From Aliiroseovarius halocynthiae (lineage in GTDB: Bacteria > Pseudomonadota > Alphaproteobacteria > Rhodobacterales > Rhodobacteraceae), in contig NZ_ML660025.1 of the NCBI RefSeq assembly GCF_007004645.1, forward strand, positions 1 through 64,000: DNA of 64,000 bases, given 5' to 3'. Shown piece after piece: positions 18,334 to 26,581 of this stretch. Position 1 is the first letter of the stretch; each line of letters opens with the position of its first letter. The translations under genes and the position numbers were made by a program. The notes under the pieces were generated by a model, which saw nothing but the letters and a program-made list of their open reading frames with translations, was not told the origin of the DNA and ran no database searches.

Positions 18334-19173
18334 CTATTCCTGACTAAAGGCACGACGCTGAACATGAGCTTGCACTTTTTGATTCAGCTCAGCACGAAAG
18401 TCCGCCGGGCTTCTAGTACTTTGCCAATCATAAACCTCTACTTCGATTTCAAGTTTTTCCAGCTCGGAGATAAACTCTGCATTCTTACTCCCTTCTGAAC
18501 CCTCTAAGAACTGTTTCGGCAGGATCGCCAGTTCAACCGCTCCCTTCAGATTAAGATGTCTATCCGTAGCGACTTCAATCGCAGACGCTCTATCATCATA
18601 GCTGTTAGGATCATTCACACCTCTGTTCGCTTGGTTTGCGATCATTTCGTAGCTGCGCGTTGCTTGATGAAATTCAGGGATGTTGTCTGTCAGTCCCGGT
18701 TTTAAACGCCCATCGAAATAGTCTTCGACACTCTCAAACGCAAAAGCCATTTGCTTCCGTGCGCCTTCGATTGTTCCTTCCAGAACGTAGTCGTTGATTC
18801 CCAGAAACGGGTCTGCGTTTTCGTAGTGCCCGGCAAAAGCCGCACCGGTATCGAAAGGGTACACTTGAGTGGGATCTACGCGTGATGGATCAACAACAAA
18901 AACACACGGATAGCGCGACAGCTGACGGGAAGAAGCTTCTTCATTTCTTAAACGATACGCTGGTCGGCCGAGGAAGAAGTAGAGAAGATCGCGTTTGAAG
19001 ACTTGGCAGTGTGAAGCCTTCAGCTGACCTGAAAGTATGATGTTTCGCCCAAAGCCCATTGCAGTAACATGAACCAGTGGTAGCTCCGGGCCTGGGGCGA
19101 ATTCAGCAACGTTGTCCTTCAAGTCTGTATGTGGATGGCCGGGGCTATTGACTGGTAAACGATAGTTTGCCAC
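18334..19173 (-). CDS. Unrecognised 279-aa protein, first gene of the two-gene operon
   Basis: No known domain is evident. The N-terminus has GHPHTDLKDNVAEFAPGP and then a conspicuous RDLLYFFLGRPAYRLRNEEA segment, followed by PCVFVVDPSRVDPTQVYPFD. The C-terminal third is charged and includes LNLKGAVELAILPKQFL. The start is taken as GTG 19173, which has an aaggaa stretch about 11 nt upstream; an in-frame TTG at 19221 would add 16 residues without a better site. It precedes the 902-aa gene by 5 nt. The pairing of a mid-sized and a large unknown protein resembles many two-gene defence systems. Confidence 0.6.
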   Translation of the reverse strand: MANYRLPVNSPGHPHTDLKDNVAEFAPGPELPLVHVTAMGFGRNIILSGQLKASHCQVFKRDLLYFFLGRPAYRLRNEEASSRQLSRYPCVFVVDPSRVDPTQVYPFDTGAAFAGHYENADPFLGINDYVLEGTIEGARKQMAFAFESVEDYFDGRLKPGLTDNIPEFHQATRSYEMIANQANRGVNDPNSYDDRASAIEVATDRHLNLKGAVELAILPKQFLEGSEGSKNAEFISELEKLEIEVEVYDWQSTRSPADFRAELNQKVQAHVQRRAFSQE

Positions 19174-19359
19174 GGGAGAGATATTCCTTCGAACTACTTT
19201 AAACAAAAATACTTGCAACAACTATAAGGTGCTGAACCTCAGCCTTTCAACAACCAAAGATCCAACTAACGTTGTGATGTTAGCAGCACTGTTCGTCATG
19301 CACATCCCAGGTGCCCGCGAGAAGCCAAAATCGCCCAAGCAAACAGCTTTGGGCTGAAT

Positions 19360-19545
19360 TGCAGACACCAACGCTATCACGAGAGCCTGCACAACGTCAC
19401 ACCAGCCGATGTCTATTTCGGTCGTGACAAAGCCATTCGGGAACAACGAAAAAGGATCAAACAAAAGACGCTCGAAATGCGACGTTTGCATCACGCCAGC
19501 GCACCGCATAATCAAACCGAACAGATGAGCCAAACTCTCTCTTAG
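19360..19545 (+). pseudogene. IS3-family OrfB transposase, C-terminal fragment
   Basis: The + frame ending at the stop 19543-19545 encodes RYHESLHNVTPADVYFGRDK followed by AIREQRKRIKQKTLEMRR and a short tail, which is the standard C-terminus of IS3-family OrfB. Everything upstream of about 19360 is lost. It belongs to the same type of element as the fragment at 1-280. A long antisense frame over it (19222-19533, minus) is a shadow. Confidence 0.8.
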
Positions 19546-20013
19546 GTTAAGCCCCCATTGGTTCCAAAAACTCTGACGACAGACACAGTTCGTACGTGCG
19601 GCACGCTTGGGGCTACAGTGCGGAGCAATTCGCCATTCCGGTCATTCCTTGACGTCCACCTCGCCTGATCTGAGAACACACTTTCGCTGCCGTGTGTACG
19701 GACCAGCGCGACGCGTATAGGACAAAAACTCGCGACGTCTGCGCCACGGTTCGCGCGCAAGGAATCTAGTCGGGCACTAACGATTGTTTTCGCCGGTGTC
19801 ACAAGTGCATGAGATTTGTCAGACTAGAGGTCATTTAGCTCCTCAACATGGACTGCACCACATCTGGACACGGAATAGTCAAGTGGCGGCGCTCGCGAGT
19901 AAAACTTCCTACAACTTCGAGTTGGTGCTAAGCTCGGACACAGGAAACCAAGGCGCTACAGCGTCAAGCTGGGTTTTCAATTCTTAAATGCAATTTTTGG
20001 CAAGGAGAGAATT
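19546..20013. other. Non-coding gap after the IS fragment
   Basis: About 470 nt with no convincing gene. Two short overlapping frames (19542-19802 minus and 19784-19987 plus) lack ribosome sites and coding character. The right end must hold the promoter of the 493-aa gene that starts at 20014. Confidence 0.4.
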
Positions 20014-21495
20014 ATGAGACCACAAGATGCACACATTTTCTTGGAAAATTTTTGCAAAGACGATGCGGGAATCGGAATATCAATCGACATCATTGAGCGT
20101 ATACTTCGAGAGCAAGTCAGTAGCTCCAGTACGGCCTTTCAAAATATGCCTTCGAATGAGACGTTCAAAGGTTATGATGTCGCCTTCGACGCGAACGTAG
20201 ACCTTGCCTCAGTAAAGCTAAAATTTGACCAGGTTAATGGAAGGGCGGCGTTAAAGATAAGTAACTTTCAGATCGCGTTTACGATGAAAGTGGATAAACA
20301 CGCCGTCGCAAACGTTCAAATTTCTTATTCCGAAGTCCTCGGATTATTCGACTTTTTAGATCGAAGAATCACCATAACACCTCTTTCTGACAAGCACACA
20401 TCAGGCGCTCCCGATTATATTTGGGAGGCCGACTCAAACCTGAAGGATATGCTCGAAGCACCACCGTATTCCTTTGAAGAAAGTGACTGGGACGATCTAA
20501 AATTATTTATTAGAGCAGCGATCTTAAATGCTGCATCTCCCATGGCCCGCTCTGTTGTCGAGGCTCTGGAACTGCCTGACTTCCTTGAAATTTTTGTTGG
20601 CATTATCTTTGGAAATGACTCTAGATTTGAGGTCGAGTCAGGTCTTCTAATGTTCTCCGCTTCCTCGACCCTAAATTTTGACAACTGCCCATCATACAAG
20701 CCTTCGGGCGGTGGTGGCGCGCGAGCTCGGTCTGCATTTGATGGCAATGAAATTACAAGTTTGTCCACGGATCAAGCTGAGAGATTGGGTGAGGATCCTG
20801 GCGCATTAAGAGTAGACGGATCGATCGGCGATGAACACCCAGACTACAACTGGCCAGTTCCTCTCCCAGATGCGCCGATGGAGCTTGGACATGTTTTCTT
20901 GTTCACGCCGGTAAACTTACTTCGAGTGAACTTCGATGGCGCACTTAAACCTGCCGTGAATACCAATGATAGACGACGACATGGTCCATTCTTCACGCAT
21001 TACTCCTTAACGGCTGCTCTGGATGGGCCTTTGACGCTCGATCTTGTGCGCCTGTGGCCGATTGTATTTCAACTGCGGACCTCGTTGTTCACTGCGGGCC
21101 AAGCTGGAGCAGGAATAAAGATTGGTAGTATTTGGTACGAAGCCATTGGCGCTCGGTTTACGGGTCGAGTAAACCTCGGTGTCGAATTCTCTATTTCGTA
21201 CGATCCACGTAGAAAAGACATAGTGTTTGTTTCCCGCGTCAACGAAGCAAATGCCTATGACTTTTTCTTTGCGAACAGCCTACCGTGGCCTCTGTCCTCT
21301 GTCGCGAACTGGATCCTCGAACGAGTAGTCGAGAAGTTGTTGCCTACCTTGGCCCGCAGAGCGGTTTCGGTTTCTAGAATTCCGATTGCTGAACTGGGGT
21401 TGCTGGCCGAGGTTGCTGATCTTCTTCCAGGACTTGCTGGTCACTCTGACACGAGCACAGGGAACGCAACATTTGGTGTTGCGCTTGATCTCTAG
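20014..21495 (+). CDS. Hypothetical protein, 493 aa, TULIP-like features uncertain
   Basis: An orphan gene with a good start (ATG 20014 behind caaggagagaatt). The N-terminal 170 residues alternate strands and amphipathic pieces (DVAFDANVDLASVKLKFDQV, ALKISNFQIAFTMKVDKH), a pattern that resembles lipid-binding TULIP/BPI-like folds, and the second half repeats such a pattern (RVNFDGALKP, ARFTGRVNLGVEFSISYDP). A flexible glycine-rich linker (PSGGGGARARS) lies near residues 230-240. There is no signal peptide or membrane helix. The function is unknown. Composition is AT-rich, unlike the GC-richer YcaO operon that follows 310 nt later on the same strand. Confidence 0.6.
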   Translation: MRPQDAHIFLENFCKDDAGIGISIDIIERILREQVSSSSTAFQNMPSNETFKGYDVAFDANVDLASVKLKFDQVNGRAALKISNFQIAFTMKVDKHAVANVQISYSEVLGLFDFLDRRITITPLSDKHTSGAPDYIWEADSNLKDMLEAPPYSFEESDWDDLKLFIRAAILNAASPMARSVVEALELPDFLEIFVGIIFGNDSRFEVESGLLMFSASSTLNFDNCPSYKPSGGGGARARSAFDGNEITSLSTDQAERLGEDPGALRVDGSIGDEHPDYNWPVPLPDAPMELGHVFLFTPVNLLRVNFDGALKPAVNTNDRRRHGPFFTHYSLTAALDGPLTLDLVRLWPIVFQLRTSLFTAGQAGAGIKIGSIWYEAIGARFTGRVNLGVEFSISYDPRRKDIVFVSRVNEANAYDFFFANSLPWPLSSVANWILERVVEKLLPTLARRAVSVSRIPIAELGLLAEVADLLPGLAGHSDTSTGNATFGVALDL

Positions 21496-21805
21496 AAGTT
21501 GAAGCCACGGTAACTCGCAATTACGAAGCGAGTGCTCTGGGGGGACGAATTGAAATTCGTCTTCCCGTATCTTTTGTCCTCCGGATCGTTTCCGGGCGAT
21601 TGCCAAGGCCAATCGGGTGAGGTCTCAGACCTCTTTTGTTCTAGGTTTCTTGATCATGATCGCCACTTCAATCTGGGTCGAAACACCACCCAAGGTTGCT
21701 GAAATCAAGAAAGCTTGGTACCGTTTGTATTTATTATTGGCTCTTTAGGCTTAACCGGTCATCTCGAGCGACCGAACGCCATTTTTGAACGTTTGGAGTG
21801 TACTC
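21496..21805. other. Gap before the YcaO operon
   Basis: About 310 nt with no gene. It presumably holds the promoter of the YcaO operon. A short dyad flanks 21540-21560 (gacgaattgaaattcgtc), and GC content rises sharply after about 21880. I see no convincing -35/-10 pair. Confidence 0.4.
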
Positions 21806-23128
21806 TTGTTGATTGACAGCGCAGACTGCAGAACAACCTCCCAATATTGGCAGCTAAAGCCGACACCAAAATATTCGACCAAAGCGGTCGCACGATGCGT
21901 GCCACCTTCCGCAACCGTACGGCGCGCAAAGCGACTGATCGAGCGTGTCGGTGTAACCCAGGTCGCCGAGGTTACGGGCCTCGATTCCGTTGGCATTCCT
22001 AACTTTATGACGGTGCGACCCCGCGACCTGGGGCCTGGCATTTCCTATTATAACGGCAAGGGAACCACGCGGCAGGATGCACTGGCCGGGGCCCTGATGG
22101 AAGCGGTGGAGCGGCAGGCAGGGGAGCACTGCGACTATGCGGTCACCTACGCCTCAGAGGCGGAACTGGCCGGGACAACGCCGCTCACTAAGCTGGCCGA
22201 AATCGTCGTGCCCAATGCCTGTGCTTTCGACGATCAAACGCCTGTCGAGTGGGTGCACGGCTACGACCTGATCGGCCAACGCGCCACGGCGGTACCTTTG
22301 AACGCGGTGGTCTGCCCCTACACGCCGACAGATGTCCCTGCGTTGTTTTATGCTAGTACCAACGGACTGGCCTCGGGCAACACGCTGACGGAAGCGCTGT
22401 GCCACGCGCTGTGCGAAGTGATTGAACGCGATGCCCTGGCAATCTCGCTTGCGCGGTCACAGGTGACACCAGCCATTGGGGGTCTGCTGGAAAGCATAGG
22501 TATCAGCAGCTCGCCATCGGCACATCAAAACGCCGATCACGCCCAAATCCGGCTGGAGGGACTGCCGCGACGGGCGGCTTTGCTGGTCGGTCGACTGAAA
22601 CGCGCGGGCTTGAACATCTATGTGCGCAACCTGACCTCGACCGCCGGGTTGGCAACAATTGATTGCACGATCGTGGAACCGACGGCCTCCGGTATTCCCA
22701 ATGCCCATGGCGGCTGTGGCACCCACCCCGACGCTAGGATTGCCCTCAACCGGGCCATCACCGAAGCCGCACAAAGCCGCATCGCATGTATTCAAGGCGG
22801 GCGCGAGGACCTGCCCGAGATCATCAAACCGCGCGCGCCATACGACGCAGACGAACTATATGGTGGCACGGAATTCATCGACTTTGACGACGTACCTTCG
22901 GTGCAGAACGCGTCCATCGATGACGATATCCGACTGATCCTGGACAGAATGCCTGATTATGGGCTGGATCAAGCCGTGGCCTTTGACCTGACCCGCCCAG
23001 AGGTCGGCATGCCGGTTGTGCGCGTGGTTGTGCCCAAGGCCGAGGCCTGGTCCGTCTTTCACCTTCACACCGGTCGAGGCGTCTTTGGCGAACGCGTCTC
23101 GCAAGTTCTGCAAGGAGCGATGCAATGA
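21806..23128 (+). CDS. YcaO-domain ATP-dependent cyclodehydratase/thioamidation protein
   Basis: A 440-aa YcaO-family protein. YcaO enzymes use ATP to phosphorylate backbone amides of a peptide or protein, giving azolines, thioamides or amidines. The signature ATP-binding stretch ASTNGLASGN is near residue 181 and is followed by the EALCHALCEVIERDALAISL helix; GAGISYYNGKG-like and GCGTHPD blocks are also present. The partner tfuA gene favours thioamidation over azoline formation. I set the start at TTG 21806, 7 nt after a ggag site; TTG 21785 and 21809 are alternatives. Its stop overlaps the radical SAM gene (ATGA). Confidence 0.85.
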   Translation: MLIDSADCRTTSQYWQLKPTPKYSTKAVARCVPPSATVRRAKRLIERVGVTQVAEVTGLDSVGIPNFMTVRPRDLGPGISYYNGKGTTRQDALAGALMEAVERQAGEHCDYAVTYASEAELAGTTPLTKLAEIVVPNACAFDDQTPVEWVHGYDLIGQRATAVPLNAVVCPYTPTDVPALFYASTNGLASGNTLTEALCHALCEVIERDALAISLARSQVTPAIGGLLESIGISSSPSAHQNADHAQIRLEGLPRRAALLVGRLKRAGLNIYVRNLTSTAGLATIDCTIVEPTASGIPNAHGGCGTHPDARIALNRAITEAAQSRIACIQGGREDLPEIIKPRAPYDADELYGGTEFIDFDDVPSVQNASIDDDIRLILDRMPDYGLDQAVAFDLTRPEVGMPVVRVVVPKAEAWSVFHLHTGRGVFGERVSQVLQGAMQ

Positions 23129-24714
23129 CCAAAGTCACGCTCTTTAGCGCCACCTTGGGCGAAGACGGCAAGATCGAGCCACCGCTAGGTCCACTCTACA
23201 TCGCAGCCGCCCTTGAACAGATCGGGCATGAGGTCGATTTTCGCGACTACCAACTGCACGAGGGGGCAGACTGCTATTCCGCCGACACGTTCGTTCAGGC
23301 GTTGGAGGGGCACCAGGAGTACGTTCTGATCTCATGCTTTGTAGACATGCTGCCGGTGGTCCTGGCCGCCTGCAAAAAGCTCAAGGTCGCCGATCCCGGT
23401 TGCAAGATCATCCTGGGCGGTCCTGGTGTTTCAGGAAATGCCCGCGAATTGATGGAGGCCTTTGCCTGGGTTGACGGCATCGTGCGCGGCGAGGGCGAAA
23501 AGACCATTCAGGCGTTCTTTGGCATCGACGAACTGGACACCCTGGTCGGCGACCCTGTCGCGGGACTGGTATGGCGCGATGGTGACACTCTCGTCGACGG
23601 GCCAGAACGCCCCCGGATTACGGATGCAGACAACTTACCTTGGCCTGCATATCACCTGCTGGACTGGTCACGCTACAGCTCCGCTCGCGTGATCACGACC
23701 CGCGGTTGCCCGTACAAATGTTCGTTCTGCGATGTGGCCCCGCTTTGGGGCCGACGCGCCGTATATCGTGATATCAAACGCGCTATCGACGAGATCGTCA
23801 TGCTGCGGGATCGGTTCGGCATCGACAAAATCGCCATCGTCGACGACACGTTTGTGCTGAACCGCGACCGGGTGCGCGCGTTCTGCCAGAACATCCTAGA
23901 TCGCGGTGTCAAGGTCGAATGGGGCTGCTTTGGTCGTATCAACCTGATGAGCGAAGATCTGGTGTCGTTGATGGCACAGGCAGGCTGCCGCGCTATTTTC
24001 TATGGCATCGATTCCGGTGCGCAAAAGGTACTGAACCGGACGTTCAAGGAACTCAAGGCCGAAACGATCCTGCCCGCGCTTGAGATGTCGCAGCGCTATT
24101 TTGATCGAGTCGAGGCCTCGTTTATCTGGGGCTACCCTTTTGAAACGCTTGAGGATTTTGAAGAAACACTGGCACTTGCCAGTGCCGCCTCGCAGTTTGC
24201 GCCCAAGGTAAACGTGCAGTTGCACATGCTCAGCCCACTGCCCAGTTCGCCGATCTACCTCGACTTTGAGGGTACTTTGCAGCGCCCCGCGCCGGAAGAC
24301 AGCAACTGGTTGCTTTTGCCCGCCGTTCTGCTGGACGAACGTGCGGCGCAAGTTGCCGAGGTCATCGACATGGCACCGCATCTCTTCCCCGGCTTTTTCA
24401 ACTTGCCCACTGAGAGCCGGGACGAGAAACGCGCCTATCTGGAAAAATCGATGCGCGCGCTCGACTTCACGATCGGCTCCAGTCTTTTTGATAAAGAAGT
24501 GCTGACGCTGATGGAAGCCTGCAACCGCCCCACCGAAGAACGGCTGTTGCAGACCGCTGAAGACGATGCAGACCGAATCGGCATCGGGCTAGCCCTGGGC
24601 CTGTTCCGGCGCACCCGGCGGCGCAATCGCAAGGCAGCCTCGACCGTTGACAGCGCCGCGCGCGGCCCGTCGATGGTGCGCCAGCGCAACGATTTACAAA
24701 AGGCAACGTCATGA
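23125..24714 (+). CDS. B12-binding-type radical SAM protein
   Basis: A 529-aa enzyme with an N-terminal cobalamin-binding-like Rossmann domain (about residues 15-130: PLGPLYIAAALEQIGHEVDF, ILGGPGVSG, VDGIVRGEGEKT) and a radical SAM core with the Fe-S motif CPYKCSFC (Cys195, Cys199, Cys202). This architecture is that of the BchE-like and RiPP C-methyltransferase radical SAM enzymes, so methylation or another radical step on a peptide is likely. A basic, Ser/Ala-rich tail (residues about 500-529) is unusual. It overlaps YcaO upstream and tfuA downstream by four bases each. Confidence 0.85.
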   Translation: MTKVTLFSATLGEDGKIEPPLGPLYIAAALEQIGHEVDFRDYQLHEGADCYSADTFVQALEGHQEYVLISCFVDMLPVVLAACKKLKVADPGCKIILGGPGVSGNARELMEAFAWVDGIVRGEGEKTIQAFFGIDELDTLVGDPVAGLVWRDGDTLVDGPERPRITDADNLPWPAYHLLDWSRYSSARVITTRGCPYKCSFCDVAPLWGRRAVYRDIKRAIDEIVMLRDRFGIDKIAIVDDTFVLNRDRVRAFCQNILDRGVKVEWGCFGRINLMSEDLVSLMAQAGCRAIFYGIDSGAQKVLNRTFKELKAETILPALEMSQRYFDRVEASFIWGYPFETLEDFEETLALASAASQFAPKVNVQLHMLSPLPSSPIYLDFEGTLQRPAPEDSNWLLLPAVLLDERAAQVAEVIDMAPHLFPGFFNLPTESRDEKRAYLEKSMRALDFTIGSSLFDKEVLTLMEACNRPTEERLLQTAEDDADRIGIGLALGLFRRTRRRNRKAASTVDSAARGPSMVRQRNDLQKATS

Positions 24715-25370
24715 AGACGGCGGTTTTTCTTGGCCCATCTCTGCACCAGCGAGATGCCCGCCAATTGCTTGAAGCGAGCTATTTCCCCCCCATCAAGCGC
24801 GATGATCTGGCGGGCATGACCGACTGGGACGTCATCGTGATTATCGACGGTCAGTTTGGCCAGTCGCTGGCTGTGACGCCGAAAGAGATCCTCAATCTTC
24901 TGGATCAGGGCGTGCGCGTTGTTGGTGCCTCAAGCATGGGGGCGTTGCGCGCCGCCGAACTTGATAGTTTCGGGATGGAAGGTATCGGCTGGGTCTTTAA
25001 CCGGTTCAAGCAAACCTGGATCCGGCAAGAGGATGAGGTCGCACTGTCCTATGCCCCCCACGATCTGAGCGCCTTAACCGTGCCCCTGGTGGACATTGCA
25101 CATTGGATGGAAACCCTGCGCCATGCCGATCTGGTGACCAAAGCCGAGGCTGCGGCGATCTTTCGTGCGCTCAAGCGGGTCTTTTTCGCCGAACGCACGC
25201 CATCAAAGGTCTACGACGCAGTTGCAAAGGCCGTGGGTGATGACAGGGCAGCAGCCATCCGTTCCGAGGCCGACATTCCCGACATCAAGGGCGCTGATGC
25301 CCGTGCAGCCCTTAACCATGTGGCCTGCATGAAGTCCACTGAACACAACGATATTGAAATGACCGTTTAA
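24711..25370 (+). CDS. TfuA-like protein, YcaO partner
   Basis: A 219-aa TfuA-family protein. TfuA proteins accompany YcaO enzymes in trifolitoxin and thioamide RiPP clusters and in methanogen McrA thioamidation, where they are thought to deliver sulfur. The conserved core is clear: FLGPSLHQRDARQLL at the N-terminus, DGQFGQSLAVTPKEIL, and VVGASSMGALRAAELDSFGMEGIG. ATG 24711 overlaps the radical SAM stop (ATGA). The precursor-like gene begins 12 nt after its stop. Confidence 0.9.
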   Translation: MKTAVFLGPSLHQRDARQLLEASYFPPIKRDDLAGMTDWDVIVIIDGQFGQSLAVTPKEILNLLDQGVRVVGASSMGALRAAELDSFGMEGIGWVFNRFKQTWIRQEDEVALSYAPHDLSALTVPLVDIAHWMETLRHADLVTKAEAAAIFRALKRVFFAERTPSKVYDAVAKAVGDDRAAAIRSEADIPDIKGADARAALNHVACMKSTEHNDIEMTV

Positions 25371-25382
25371 GAGGAGAGAGTT

Positions 25383-25631
25383 ATGGTTAAGGAAACTGGC
25401 GACAACCCGCAGAAGGGTCTGGTCGAACTGCTTGGCCGGGCGCTGACCGACAAGGACTTGCGCGCGGAATTGCAGAACAACCCTGACGAATTGGCCAAAC
25501 GATTTGACCTTACGGAAAAGGACGTTGAGGCTATCAGCAAGCTCGACTCCGAAACGCTCGAAGAGGCGGCGGAAAAACTCGCAGGCCGCGCCGAATGGAC
25601 GATTAAGGTCGTCATCTCGAAGAGCTTTTGA
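25383..25631 (+). CDS. Putative RiPP precursor, Franean1_4349/Os_ECF-like leader
   Basis: An 82-aa protein behind a strong site (aagaggagagagtt). Residues about 13-55 (LVELLGRALTDKDLRAELQN then NPDELAKRFDLTEKDVEAIS) match the leader style of Franean1_4349-type RiPP precursors: a short helical segment, LTDxDLRAEL, NPDE and DLTEKDVEA. The C-terminus (about 69-82) is short and hydrophobic, reading AEWTIKVVISKSF, and is the likely core. It has Thr and Ser but no Cys, and Trp72 stands out. It follows tfuA in one operon. It could instead be a small regulatory protein, but the family-like leader and the context favour a precursor. Confidence 0.65.
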   Translation: MVKETGDNPQKGLVELLGRALTDKDLRAELQNNPDELAKRFDLTEKDVEAISKLDSETLEEAAEKLAGRAEWTIKVVISKSF

Positions 25632-26094
25632 GCTAGGCCAGTCGGCGGTTGTTTTCGGGTGTAAGTTCTGTCGCATACGCCTACAAAAGTACTTGCATGT
25701 ATTCGGCAATCCCAATGTCGAGGCCGTCAGCATAACGGGACCAACTAAGGTCAACACAAAGACACATGTGTGCCTAAGCTACCTTCAATCTGTATTGACC
25801 GCTGCGCTGATCACGAATGACCCGTTCTCCAGCTGCGTTGCAGCATCAGACACCGAGCATTCGCCGTGATTCTTTCGCTGCGAGCGCACGCAGCACAAAA
25901 CCGACAGGTCCGATGTGGGCTCCGCCCCGTCATTCGCCGCATTTTTCCCAAACGGGGGCTTTTGATGTCTAGATGTTTTTCTGCGCCCGTCTCTATTGGA
26001 AGTAGCGAAACCAACACTAGCATGATGACGCCAACGCGCTTTGCTGACCAAAAACACAGTGCATCACCCTTTTTTGCGGCAGCGGACCGTCATT
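25632..26094. other. Gap after the RiPP-like operon
   Basis: About 460 nt with no supported gene. A minus frame at 25785-26057 ends with the phrase SVSDAATQLENGSFVISAAV, which I think recurs in intergenic regions of this group, but it has no ribosome site. Composition becomes AT-rich again. Confidence 0.4.
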
Positions 26095-26481
26095 TTAGCC
26101 ACCAATGATCCGCCCTACGCCATCTACGTCGGCGCTATCTGCGCCTGTCCGCCCGCATCCGCAGAATACCAGACCTCTTTTCTCGCCTTTCGGCACATCA
26201 ACACAGAGTGTGTGCCAACTAACCACGACCTCCGAACAATGAGGGCAAGTCGCTTTGAATGGAGACGAAGGAAGTGGATGACGGCGGTGTCGCGATGCAA
26301 GGAGTGCCTTTGCAAACTCATACTCTTCCTGATCCATTGCGGCCCAATCATCATCAGTCGCCGCGACCTCGTACAGCAGAATGACATTATGAGAGTCGAG
26401 GGTACGATCAGGAGTCGTACGAGCAGATATTTTTTTGAGCACGGGCCATTCTGAAAGGGTGTATACTTTGTCTGATTGCAT
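26095..26481 (-). CDS. Hypothetical protein with C-terminal zinc-ribbon-like motif
   Basis: A 128-aa protein starting at ATG 26481 behind taggagcc on the minus strand. The frame is open further upstream, but that part has no coding character. The C-terminal region contains CPHCSEVVVSWHTLC and FCGCGRTGA, which together could bind zinc. The N-terminal half is unfamiliar. It lies about 100 nt downstream of kptA on the same strand and may be the last gene of that transcript. Function unknown. Confidence 0.6.
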   Translation of the reverse strand: MQSDKVYTLSEWPVLKKISARTTPDRTLDSHNVILLYEVAATDDDWAAMDQEEYEFAKALLASRHRRHPLPSSPFKATCPHCSEVVVSWHTLCVDVPKGEKRGLVFCGCGRTGADSADVDGVGRIIGG

Positions 26482-26581
26482 TTTGTATTGGCTCCTAACT
26501 TGAATTGATAAGGGCTTTGGCACGCTAGCGCTTGGCCTTTTTGCCTGCGAATAAACGCAAACCAATCGGCCACGTGATCTG

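Noticed and set aside
19222-19533. A 103-aa minus-strand frame upstream of the two-gene operon
   Set aside because: It is antisense to the C-terminal OrfB fragment of an IS3 element, and the plus strand explains the sequence.
25785-26057. A 90-aa minus-strand frame after the RiPP-like operon
   Set aside because: No ribosome site and no domain; the end of it looks like a recurrent intergenic sequence rather than a gene.
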